Source: a virus. Taken from it: a DNA stretch of 27,931 bases. Numbering within the stretch: the first letter of the stretch is position 1; every line of letters starts with the position of its first letter. The stretch is from the IMG/VR virus record IMGVR_UViG_3300021354_000029, positions 1 through 27,931 of that record. One strand, 5' to 3'. Shown piece by piece: positions 22,689-27,931 of the stretch. Under the pieces are notes generated by a model. It was not told where the DNA came from. It saw nothing but the letters and a program-made list of their open reading frames with translations, and ran no database searches. A program made the translations under genes and the position numbers.

Positions 22689-23207
22689 ATGTCTTGTAGA
22701 TTAACAAGTGGTTATCCAACTCAATGTCAAGATGGTATGCCTGGGATTAAGACCATATATATTGCGAATTACGCAGATTTTACTGGTTATACCCTAGATG
22801 CTAACAGTGTTGTTACAGGTTTGACTCTTAGTGGTTCAGCGAAATTCTATACCTTCAACTTAAATAAAGAAGCTGGTGAATTTATTGAAAACATTAACAC
22901 AAACGCAACGAATGGCACAACTGCATATGAGCAAGTGGTAAACCTATACTTATCAAAATATCAAACTAGCCTTCGTAATCAAATTACGCTATTAGCTAAA
23001 TCAAAAACCATAATCATATTTGCTGACCGTAACGGCCAGTTCTGGTTAGGTGGTTCTGAAAATGGTTTCAACGCTACTGGTGGTAGTGGTGTAGTAGGTA
23101 AGGCATTCTTAGGTGATGCAAATGGATGGAATATCTCATTAGCAGCTCAAGAATCTCAACCAGCTTATGAAGTGAATTCTTCACTAATTGCTTCTATTAC
23201 AGCTTAA
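22689..23207 (+). CDS. Structural protein, candidate tail tube subunit
   Basis: A 172-residue protein with GMPGIKTIYIANYADFTGYT (18-37), an alternating beta section (KFYTFNLNKEAGEFIENINT), a helix/strand unit (LRNQITLLAKSKTIIIFADR) and a C-terminal NGQFWLGGSENGFNATGG...GVVGKAFLGDANGW module. Proteins with this pattern follow the capsid gene in many Bacteroidota phages; the NG-x-(F/Y)-W-x-x-G-x-x-NG...G-x-A-x-x-D-x-x-G pattern is compatible with a tail tube (gpV-like) fold. No tube gene is evident in the tail module, so this is the best candidate, but it could be a head decoration protein. It ends just before an intrinsic terminator. Confidence 0.45.
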   Translation: MSCRLTSGYPTQCQDGMPGIKTIYIANYADFTGYTLDANSVVTGLTLSGSAKFYTFNLNKEAGEFIENINTNATNGTTAYEQVVNLYLSKYQTSLRNQITLLAKSKTIIIFADRNGQFWLGGSENGFNATGGSGVVGKAFLGDANGWNISLAAQESQPAYEVNSSLIASITA

Positions 23208-23234
23208 GGGTTTTCTTATTCCTTTAAAAAACTT

Positions 23235-23266
23235 GGACATAACCTCTCGTTATGTCCATTTTTTTT
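23235..23266 (+). terminator. Intrinsic (Rho-independent) terminator
   Basis: GGACATAAC (23235-23243) pairs perfectly with GTTATGTCC (23249-23257) around a five-base CTCTC loop, followed by A and eight T residues (23259-23266). One further T-A pair extends the stem. This is a textbook terminator, 28 bp after the stop at 23207. It would end transcripts carrying the capsid and tube-like genes; the portal and lysis genes beyond need read-through, anti-termination or their own promoter. Confidence 0.85.
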
Positions 23267-23314
23267 AATACAAACCCTAGATATCCCAATATAAACTATA
23301 TAAAACCTGTTGAA

Positions 23315-23740
23315 ATGATTAACATAACCAAAAATGCTGAGAATGACTGCGTATTTACTTTACAAGAAAATAGTACCTTATTCAATGAACAAGCTATCAT
23401 TCCTTATTATTTATTTGCATTTACCAGTCAACAAAGCAATAATACCGTTTATTTCGTTGCTGATGATATAAGTACTTGTACAACATCTTATAATGAATTT
23501 ATCATAACAGAAACTGGAAGTACCTATACAAATCTAACTGGTGGAACCATTAACTTAGCTCCACTTAATTTCTATGACTATGTGGTATATGAACAAACAA
23601 CTAGAGACAACTTAAACCCAGCTAATAGTGTTGGAGTGGTTGAAAAAGGAATCGTATTTGTTAGTGATATTCAAGAACAAATATATACATCCTTCTCACC
23701 AACAGGAACAACTAACGATTATATAATATATAGACCCTAA
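23315..23740 (+). CDS. Small structural protein of Bacteroidota phages, unknown role
   Basis: Starting at the ATG at 23315 the product has 141 residues (MINITKNAENDCVFTLQENS..., YLFAFTSQQSNNTVYFVADD, FYDYVVYEQTTRDN, VVEKGIVFVSD). It has the beta-rich MIxITKN...TLxE...YLFxF...D-x-S pattern that I recognise from structural gene regions in Bacteroidota phages, perhaps a head or connector accessory. An in-frame ATG at 23252 would add 21 residues, but it lies inside the stem of the terminator at 23235-23266 and the extra residues (FFNTNPRYPN...) look unlike the family start, so 23315 is preferred. The preceding bases (AACCTGTTGAA) are not strongly A-rich, which leaves a little doubt. The stop abuts the portal ATG. 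Confidence 0.5.
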   Translation: MINITKNAENDCVFTLQENSTLFNEQAIIPYYLFAFTSQQSNNTVYFVADDISTCTTSYNEFIITETGSTYTNLTGGTINLAPLNFYDYVVYEQTTRDNLNPANSVGVVEKGIVFVSDIQEQIYTSFSPTGTTNDYIIYRP

Positions 23741-25321
23741 ATGGAAAACGATTTTTTAGACGAATTAAGAGCAAATCAACCAATCAAGAGTGATACTATG
23801 GTAGCACACTCTTTCAGTAAGTATAATGTACCAAAGTTTATTGAATCTCCTGGAAAGGATTGGATTCAATCTGGTAGTGATAACCTATTCCCTCAATATC
23901 TTGTGGATATGTTCGGTAAGTCATCTACTCATAACTCTATCATCCTTATTAAACAAAAACAAATTGCTGGTGAAGGATGGAGTATTGATGATACAGCTGA
24001 CGCTGACCAAAGTGCAGCACTTAAACAATTTATAAGTAGACCTAATAAACGTGAGAGTCTTAATGCAATCCTTTCTAAGGTTGCTCTTGACCAACAATTA
24101 TTCGGTTATTGGACCCTTGGAATTAAATGGTCAGATTGCAGAACAAAGATTGAAAGCGTATACCATATAGATGCAGCTAAGATTAGAATTGGTAAGCCAG
24201 ATGATGATTCTGAAGAATATATTGAAAGTGATTATTGGTATTCTGATGATTGGTCTAAGTATCGTAAACCTAAGTTTACACCAGAAAGAATCGCTAGATT
24301 CTCGCCTAGTAATAGAATAGACCAATTTCAATTGCTATTGGTTAAGAAATATACTCCAGGACTTAATTTCTATTGCTTCCCAGATTATCAACCTTGCTTA
24401 AATGCAATTGAATTACAATACGAATTATCCAACCTACAATTAAATAGTATTAAGAATGGCTTAAGCCCTTCACTTTTAATATCTATGAATTCTGGTGCAC
24501 CAAGTGCTGAACAACAAGATGTTAACTATAAAGCATTCAATAACCTTTATAGAGGAAGTGATAATGCTGGTAAGTTCATATTATTTTATAATAAGGATAA
24601 ATCAAGTGAACCAACTATTACACCACTTGAGACATCTAACTTACATCAATTATATGGTGAATTATCTAATAGTATCCGTGACCAGATTATCGAAGGTCAC
24701 CGTATTCCAAAGATACTTGCCAGCGTTAATAGTCCAGGGGAACTTGGAGCCTCTAATGAAATTGCTCAAGAACAAGAACGTTTTTATAACACAGTTATCG
24801 CTCCAGAACAAGTTGAAATTGAAAATGTAATCAACGAATTGCTTCATATCAACGGATTTAGCGTTAAGTTATATATCAAAGACCTTCAACCAATATCGTT
24901 CCAGTATAATGAAGCTACACTTCTACAAATACTTACCGTAGATGAAATGAGAAAGAAACTAGGATATGCACCATTATCTGAATCAGATAGACAAGAGTTG
25001 TATAGCCGTAATAAGATTGAAAAACAACCTAGAGTACCTTCAACCCATACAGCTATGGAAAGCGAACCTAGTGCTCCAGTTAATGATAATATCAAGAACT
25101 TAAGTGCTAAGCAACATCAACAAATGCTTAGAGTAATACGTCAAGTATCTAAAGGACAATTAACAAGAGAAGCTGGTAGCGTACTATTAAGTACTGGTCT
25201 TGGGTTAAATTCTGATGATATAAATGCACTTTTACCAGAAGTTGAAGATGAAATGGATGCTGTTAAACCATATACTGACCAAACAGACGATAAACTAACA
25301 CACAAAAAATTACTTAAATAA
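23741..25321 (+). CDS. Portal protein, HK97-like family
   Basis: The 526-residue protein has the order of portal subunits: an N-terminal clip/wing region (SGSDNLFPQYLVDMFGKSSTH, NSIILIKQKQIAGEGWSI), a helical stem with DQQLFGYWTLGIKW, a wing/crown region (AAKIRIGKPDDD...), NLQLNSIKNGLSPSLLISMN and DQIIEGHRIPKILASVNSPG with GELGASNEIAQEQERFYNTVIAP in the crown, which is the part most alike among phage portals. It forms the dodecameric DNA channel at one capsid vertex, docks TerL during packaging and later the connector. Length is typical. A charged, possibly disordered C terminus follows. The location downstream of capsid and 17.7 kb from terL is unusual. It starts directly at the base after the previous stop. 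Confidence 0.8.
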   Translation: MENDFLDELRANQPIKSDTMVAHSFSKYNVPKFIESPGKDWIQSGSDNLFPQYLVDMFGKSSTHNSIILIKQKQIAGEGWSIDDTADADQSAALKQFISRPNKRESLNAILSKVALDQQLFGYWTLGIKWSDCRTKIESVYHIDAAKIRIGKPDDDSEEYIESDYWYSDDWSKYRKPKFTPERIARFSPSNRIDQFQLLLVKKYTPGLNFYCFPDYQPCLNAIELQYELSNLQLNSIKNGLSPSLLISMNSGAPSAEQQDVNYKAFNNLYRGSDNAGKFILFYNKDKSSEPTITPLETSNLHQLYGELSNSIRDQIIEGHRIPKILASVNSPGELGASNEIAQEQERFYNTVIAPEQVEIENVINELLHINGFSVKLYIKDLQPISFQYNEATLLQILTVDEMRKKLGYAPLSESDRQELYSRNKIEKQPRVPSTHTAMESEPSAPVNDNIKNLSAKQHQQMLRVIRQVSKGQLTREAGSVLLSTGLGLNSDDINALLPEVEDEMDAVKPYTDQTDDKLTHKKLLK

Positions 25322-25324
25322 TCA

Positions 25325-25966
25325 ATGGCTACACCTATTCAGTATACTGTTTCCCCCTCTACCGTCCTATTTTGTGACGCAGACTACGTTAAGCAAACCA
25401 CTTCAATGAATGCAGATGTTGAAGAAGGATTAATCCGTACAGGTATCGTTACCTGTCAAGATAAATATATCCTTCCAGCAATGGGTAGTTCTCTATTTGA
25501 AGACCTAAAGTCACAAATCGTTAGTAATAACCTATCAAGTGATTATGAGGTATTATTACTTAATTACATTAGACCAGCACTTGCATTCTCTTGTATAAGT
25601 GAAATCATTCCAATGATGGTATTCAGACTTCAAAATAAGGGACTTGAGATAAAGCACTCAGAGAATTCAAATAGCCCTAGTATTGAACAAATGGATTACT
25701 TGCGTAATCACTATACAAGTACAGGACAATATTATTTACAAAGACTGTCACAATTCCTAAAGGACCAATATAGTCAGTATAATAAGTATCCATTATACTA
25801 TAATAACGGTGTATCTGGTATTGATGTTATTCAACCAAATGCAACAAGTTATCAAGCTGGAGGATTATATATTCCAGGATTAAATACAGGTGGACTTGGA
25901 CTTGGTGGGTTAGATACAACTGGATGGGGAATATCTCGTGAACCAGGAAGCGGAAATATAATGTAA
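25325..25966 (+). CDS. Head-tail connector (adaptor) protein, DUF6712-like
   Basis: A 213-residue helical protein following the portal. Segments such as TGIVTCQDKYILPAMGSSLF, LLLNYIRPALAFSCISEIIP, VFRLQNKGLEIKHSENSNS and QYYLQRLSQFLKDQYSQYN resemble gp6/gp15-type adaptor proteins of Bacteroidota phages, which form the ring below the portal; I believe the family is DUF6712, but this is from memory. The last ~45 residues are Gly/Leu/Thr-rich (GLNTGGLGLGGLDTTGWG), an extra low-complexity tail. The neighbourhood (portal immediately upstream, three bases apart) supports the call. Confidence 0.65.
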   Translation: MATPIQYTVSPSTVLFCDADYVKQTTSMNADVEEGLIRTGIVTCQDKYILPAMGSSLFEDLKSQIVSNNLSSDYEVLLLNYIRPALAFSCISEIIPMMVFRLQNKGLEIKHSENSNSPSIEQMDYLRNHYTSTGQYYLQRLSQFLKDQYSQYNKYPLYYNNGVSGIDVIQPNATSYQAGGLYIPGLNTGGLGLGGLDTTGWGISREPGSGNIM

Positions 25967-25997
25967 TGTTTTATTAATAAAGAGTAGAATTAAAGAA

Positions 25998-26162
25998 ATG
26001 GAACGTATAATGCATCACGAACACTTAAGTATCTGGTTAACAACTGGAAGTGCACTAGGAATCACCCTAGCAAATATAAACCCAATCCTAACCTGTCTAT
26101 CACTTGTATTAGCTATAAGTTATACAGGATATAAGTTTTGGAAAGAATTTAAAAATAAATAG
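25998..26162 (+). CDS. Small membrane protein, candidate lysis-cassette component
   Basis: A 54-residue open frame from ATG 25998 to TAG 26160-26162: MERIMHHEHLSIWLTTGSAL, then a hydrophobic run GITLANINPILTCLSLVLAI (about 21-40) and a basic end YKFWKEFKNK. One or two membrane segments with a positively charged C terminus fit a small holin- or antiholin-like protein, and the lysozyme gene is downstream. The stop is TAG, as in the other small membrane gene in this region. Function is not proven. Confidence 0.55.
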   Translation: MERIMHHEHLSIWLTTGSALGITLANINPILTCLSLVLAISYTGYKFWKEFKNK

Positions 26163-26164
26163 GT

Positions 26165-26269
26165 ATGGAAATGCCAAGTGCTAAGGAGTATTTGCTTAGT
26201 ATAAGAGCTAAGATAGGACCAGATGTATTAATAACTGGTCCTCGCACAGTTAACTATGAAAAGCTTTAA
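26165..26269 (+). CDS. Very small ORF, 34 aa, unknown
   Basis: ATG 26165 to TAA 26267-26269 encodes MEMPSAKEYLLSIRAKIGPD and a C terminus LITGPRTVNYEKL. It starts two bases after the previous stop and fills a gap between membrane-protein genes, so it may be translated, but it is short and an 8-bp inverted repeat lies inside it. No family recognised; treat as tentative. Confidence 0.35.
   Translation: MEMPSAKEYLLSIRAKIGPDVLITGPRTVNYEKL
26215..26242. repeat. 8-bp inverted repeat within a small ORF
   Basis: AGGACCAG (26215-26222) and CTGGTCCT (26235-26242) are perfect complements separated by a 12-base AT-rich loop. No T run follows, so it is not an intrinsic terminator. It could be an RNA-processing hairpin upstream of the tRNA and lysozyme genes, a protein-binding dyad, or coincidence. 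Confidence 0.4.
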
Positions 26270-26307
26270 TTTGAATTAAATGACCCAAATATAAAATTTA
26301 AAGATAA

Positions 26308-26496
26308 ATGAAAAAGTTATTTGAAAAATATTATCAACCAACCCCAACCAATATTCGTAAAATCGGGGATAGCTTATTAGCAGCATCAACTATTGTATCA
26401 ACATATGCAATCAGTAATGATTATAAAGCTATTGGGATAGCTGCGTTGATAGGTGGTGTAGTTGGTAAGTTCTTAAGCAACTTCTTCACAGAATAG
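26308..26496 (+). CDS. Small membrane protein, holin candidate
   Basis: The 62-residue product starts MKKLFEKYYQPTPTNIRKIG, then has one hydrophobic segment (DSLLAASTIVSTYAI), a short NDYKA turn and a second (IGIAALIGGVVGKFLSNFF), ending acidic. The positively charged N terminus followed by two helices with a hairpin turn fits a class II holin. It lies just upstream of the endolysin gene, which lacks a signal sequence and so needs a holin. I recognise the type (KxWxPTPxxxRKIGDxLLAAS...) from Bacteroidota phages, where its function is not settled. Stop codon is TAG, rare here. Confidence 0.6.
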   Translation: MKKLFEKYYQPTPTNIRKIGDSLLAASTIVSTYAISNDYKAIGIAALIGGVVGKFLSNFFTE

Positions 26497-26502
26497 ATAT
26501 AT

Positions 26503-26574
26503 TGCGGTTCGGAGAAATGGTAACTCATCGGGCTCATAACCCGAAGATAGTAGGTTCGATTCCTACAGCCGCTA
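26503..26574 (+). tRNA. tRNA-Met (CAU), initiator type (fMet)
   Basis: A complete 72-nt cloverleaf: acceptor GCGGTT/AGCCGC with an unpaired 1:72 position (T26503 against T26573); D stem GAG/CTC with GG in the loop; anticodon stem TCGGG/CCCGA with loop CTCATAA (anticodon CAT at 26535-26537); five-base variable region AGATA; T stem GTAGG/CCTAC with loop TTCGATT; discriminator A26574. Three marks of bacterial initiator tRNA are present: a mismatched 1:72 pair, three successive G-C pairs at the bottom of the anticodon stem, and the A11:U24-type D-stem pair. Position 8 is C rather than the usual U, and CCA is not encoded. It lies between the holin candidate and lysozyme genes. Confidence 0.85.
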
Positions 26575-26589
26575 CTAGAGTTTTAAGAT

Positions 26590-27057
26590 ATGGACCATAT
26601 CACACATATTAACGAAGAAGGATTGGAGCTTATCAAGTCATTTGAATCATTTGTTAACCATCCTTATCCAGACCCAGCCACTGGGAAAATGCCTTATACA
26701 ATAGGCTATGGTACCACCATTTATCCAAATGGTATTAGGGTTAGTCTATCTGACCCTAATATAACTGAAAAACAAGCCTCAGACCTTCTATTAGCAAACC
26801 TAAAGCACTATGAAGAAGGTGTTGATAGCCTTACAACTGATAACCTCACCAGCAATCAATTCTCAGCCCTTGTAAGCTGGGTGTATAATCTAGGGTTAAA
26901 TAACCTTAAATCAAGTTCCTTATTGAAACTTATCAATTCAAATCCAAGTGACCCACTTATTAAAAATGAATGGCTTAAATGGTGTTATGCAAATGGACAC
27001 AAGATGGATGGGTTATTACGAAGAAGAGAAGCAGAATTTGCATTATATTGTAAATAA
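26590..27057 (+). CDS. Endolysin, GH24 (T4-type) lysozyme
   Basis: A 155-residue muramidase that hydrolyses the MurNAc-GlcNAc bond of peptidoglycan. The catalytic triad of T4 lysozyme is visible: E19 in IKSFESF, D28 exactly nine residues on in YPDPATG, and T37 in YTIGYGTT. The rest fits GH24: QASDLLLANL, LTSNQFSALVSWVYNLGLNN with the conserved AL-S---N-G block, and RRREAEFALY at the end. No signal peptide or SAR helix is present, so release depends on a holin, probably one of the small membrane proteins just upstream. It is preceded by TTTTAAGATATG and followed by a terminator, closing the late operon. Confidence 0.9.
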   Translation: MDHITHINEEGLELIKSFESFVNHPYPDPATGKMPYTIGYGTTIYPNGIRVSLSDPNITEKQASDLLLANLKHYEEGVDSLTTDNLTSNQFSALVSWVYNLGLNNLKSSSLLKLINSNPSDPLIKNEWLKWCYANGHKMDGLLRRREAEFALYCK

Positions 27058-27058
27058 A

Positions 27059-27077
27059 AAGGGCCCCATGGGCCCTT
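27059..27077. terminator. Bidirectional terminator between convergent genes
   Basis: AAGGGCCC (27059-27066) pairs with GGGCCCTT (27070-27077) around a CAT loop, giving 8 bp of mostly G-C stem. On the plus strand it is followed by AATTATTTT; on the minus strand by TTTTTATTTA, a good U tract. It sits between the lysozyme stop (27057) and the stop of the minus-strand gene (27080), so it can end transcription from both directions. Confidence 0.75.
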
Positions 27078-27079
27078 AA

Positions 27080-27511
27080 TTATTTTAGTGTATTTTTCTT
27101 TTTGAATATCTCCAAGAACATCTCCTGTTCCTTAACCTTCTTCTTCTTATATCTATTGAAATCTCTTAACTTATAACCAATCCAACTCCTTCTGCTTGAA
27201 GGACTGAGGCTTATCATTTCATCGGTATTTAGATTACGAATCTGTACCTGTCCTTCCAATTCACATATCTCTAGTGTACCCTCAGAATTCAAATAGAATA
27301 CCTTCTTAATGGTATCTATGTATTCCTCTTTATACTTGAATAACTCTTTCAACTTAGGTATATCACTTAGACTGATATCACCATAGGGTTTAAATACTGA
27401 AATAAGGTCATTCTGTGACTCTAGGAAGATGCAAGTATAGTTTCCACAGGAATACCTTATACATACCCTATCATTCTCCAGAACGCTTAGATTTAAGTTA
27501 TAGGTCGGCAT
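27080..27511 (-). CDS. Hypothetical protein, 143 aa
   Basis: The product is mixed beta (TYNLNLSVLENDRVCIRYSC, YTCIFLESQNDLISVFKPYG) in the first half and strongly basic at the C terminus (YKLRDFNRYKKKKVKEQEMF, IFKKKNTLK). A middle section (GTLEICELEGQVQIRNLNTD) could be a second small beta module. I do not recognise it. It overlaps the upstream minus-strand gene by 14 bp and ends at the bidirectional terminator, so it is the last gene of a leftward operon, probably early genes in contrast to the rightward late genes. Confidence 0.55.
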   Translation of the reverse strand: MPTYNLNLSVLENDRVCIRYSCGNYTCIFLESQNDLISVFKPYGDISLSDIPKLKELFKYKEEYIDTIKKVFYLNSEGTLEICELEGQVQIRNLNTDEMISLSPSSRRSWIGYKLRDFNRYKKKKVKEQEMFLEIFKKKNTLK

Positions 27512-27800
27512 CTCTTAATCGTTGATTGATTTGTCTTTTAATATTATCGAAGTTATACTTAACTTGAGATTGGATATATTCCAATTCCTTATCTAGGATA
27601 TCACACATATCAATTTCTGTAAGACAGAATAGGATTTCTTTGCAATGGTTGGTAGTTAGATTAATCATATCACGAATGACGGCAGCCTCTTCAAAGTTCT
27701 CATCTTCGATGGCTTTAAGAAGCTTATAGGTTTCTAAGTAGGTATAATCAACAAAGTCATCAAGGACTTCATTTACCAGAGTGTCATTAGTTTCTTTCAT
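27498..27800 (-). CDS. Small helical protein with a UVR-like motif
   Basis: One hundred residues, almost all helical and acidic. Residues about 26-48 read KLLKAIEDENFEEAAVIRDM, which matches the UVR motif of UvrB/UvrC (L-x-x-A-I-x-x-E-x-F-E-x-A-A-x-I-R-D), a helical hairpin used for protein-protein contact. Nothing else of UvrB or UvrC is present, so this is a stand-alone UVR-hairpin protein, perhaps contacting host repair proteins or a phage partner. The rest is a coiled-coil-like segment (LTEIDMCDILDKELEYIQSQ). It lies in a leftward operon with the next gene downstream (14-bp overlap). Confidence 0.55.
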   Translation of the reverse strand: MKETNDTLVNEVLDDFVDYTYLETYKLLKAIEDENFEEAAVIRDMINLTTNHCKEILFCLTEIDMCDILDKELEYIQSQVKYNFDNIKRQINQRLRDADL

Positions 27801-27805
27801 AGTTA

Positions 27806-27931
27806 TTATTCATTAATTATTAGATTAAAAAATTCAGCTAAAAAACCACATAATAATGCGAAAATTAAAGCTATTAAAGTAGGATTGTAAAGTATATTTA
27901 TCCAACCTATTATACCAGCACTATATAATAC
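27806..27931 (-). CDS. Membrane protein, C-terminal end only (runs off the window)
   Basis: The minus strand is open from the window edge to TAA at 27808-27806, encoding 41 residues: VLYSAGIIGWINILYNPTLI followed by a strongly hydrophobic ALIFALLCGFLAEFFNLIIN. It therefore ends in at least one transmembrane helix. The next gene of the same strand begins five bases later. The beginning lies outside the window, so size and function are unknown; a second membrane segment probably precedes. Confidence 0.5.
   Translation of the reverse strand, partial: VLYSAGIIGWINILYNPTLIALIFALLCGFLAEFFNLIINE

Noticed and set aside
26215-26242. Intrinsic terminator before the tRNA
   Set aside because: The stem is good but the loop is 12 bases and no T run follows; it lies inside a small ORF.
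26503-26574. tRNA as a prophage attachment site
   Set aside because: The tRNA is complete and in the middle of the late operon with phage genes on both sides, and no integrase or duplicated tRNA 3' end is visible in the window.
293-27057. Stop-codon reassignment (TAG read as Gln), as in some Bacteroidota phages
   Set aside because: The few TAG codons seen (19943, 26162, 26496) end plausible proteins, and long genes are open in the standard code without in-frame TAG.

Overview
The window is a stretch of a tailed-phage genome (Caudoviricetes; the long coiled-coil tape measure protein and absence of sheath-like genes suggest a siphovirus) whose host is most likely a member of the Bacteroidota. 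The reasons are: low-GC DNA; no Shine-Dalgarno sequences, with A-rich leaders such as AAATAAAACAAAACA in front of start codons instead; a near-perfect Bacteroidota -7 promoter box (TATATTTG) on the first minus-strand gene; and several structural proteins of types that I associate with Bacteroidota phages. The standard genetic code fits; almost all genes stop with TAA. No integrase, repressor, CRISPR, IS element or rRNA is visible, so nothing here argues for lysogeny.

Layout. (1) 1-292: the 5' end of a minus-strand gene and a divergent AT-rich intergenic region with three helically phased direct repeats. (2) 293-4207: a run of small overlapping plus-strand genes: a PD-(D/E)xK-like protein, small unknowns, a sigma-70-like factor, a CxxC membrane protein, a CxxC cytosolic protein, an ATP-grasp (PurD-like) ligase and a HAD phosphatase. 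(3) 4234-6011: small and large terminase subunits. (4) 6057-19277: the tail module: a 1066-residue fibre with a tail-completion-like N terminus and YadA-type repeats, two tandem paralogous fibre-like proteins, a gp10-like completion protein, two large baseplate/hub proteins and the tape measure. (5) 19281-20164: a tail assembly chaperone with a canonical -1 ribosomal frameshift site (U UUU UUA) joining a 97-residue extension that has no start of its own. (6) 20169-25966: the head module: XkdF-like protease, scaffold-like protein, major capsid protein, a tube/structural protein, a strong intrinsic terminator, another small structural protein, portal and connector. (7) 25998-27057: the lysis region: two small membrane proteins (holin candidates), an initiator-type tRNA-Met and a GH24 lysozyme, closed by a bidirectional terminator. 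(8) 27080-27931: three convergent minus-strand genes, one with a UVR motif and one a partial membrane protein.

How it works together. The sigma-like factor directly upstream of the late genes is a plausible switch for the ~22 kb late block, in which most genes abut or overlap as TAATG. Packaging (TerS/TerL/portal), capsid maturation (protease/scaffold/capsid), tail length and assembly (tape measure/chaperone), adsorption (YadA-type fibres) and lysis are all represented. The order is unusual: the tail genes precede the head genes, the portal lies about 17.7 kb from the large terminase and after the capsid gene, and hub, tape measure and chaperone run in the reverse of the usual order although all are on one strand. 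Most noteworthy are the frameshifted chaperone, the phage-borne initiator tRNA, the ATP-grasp/HAD pair and the YadA-type cassette shared by two distant tail genes.
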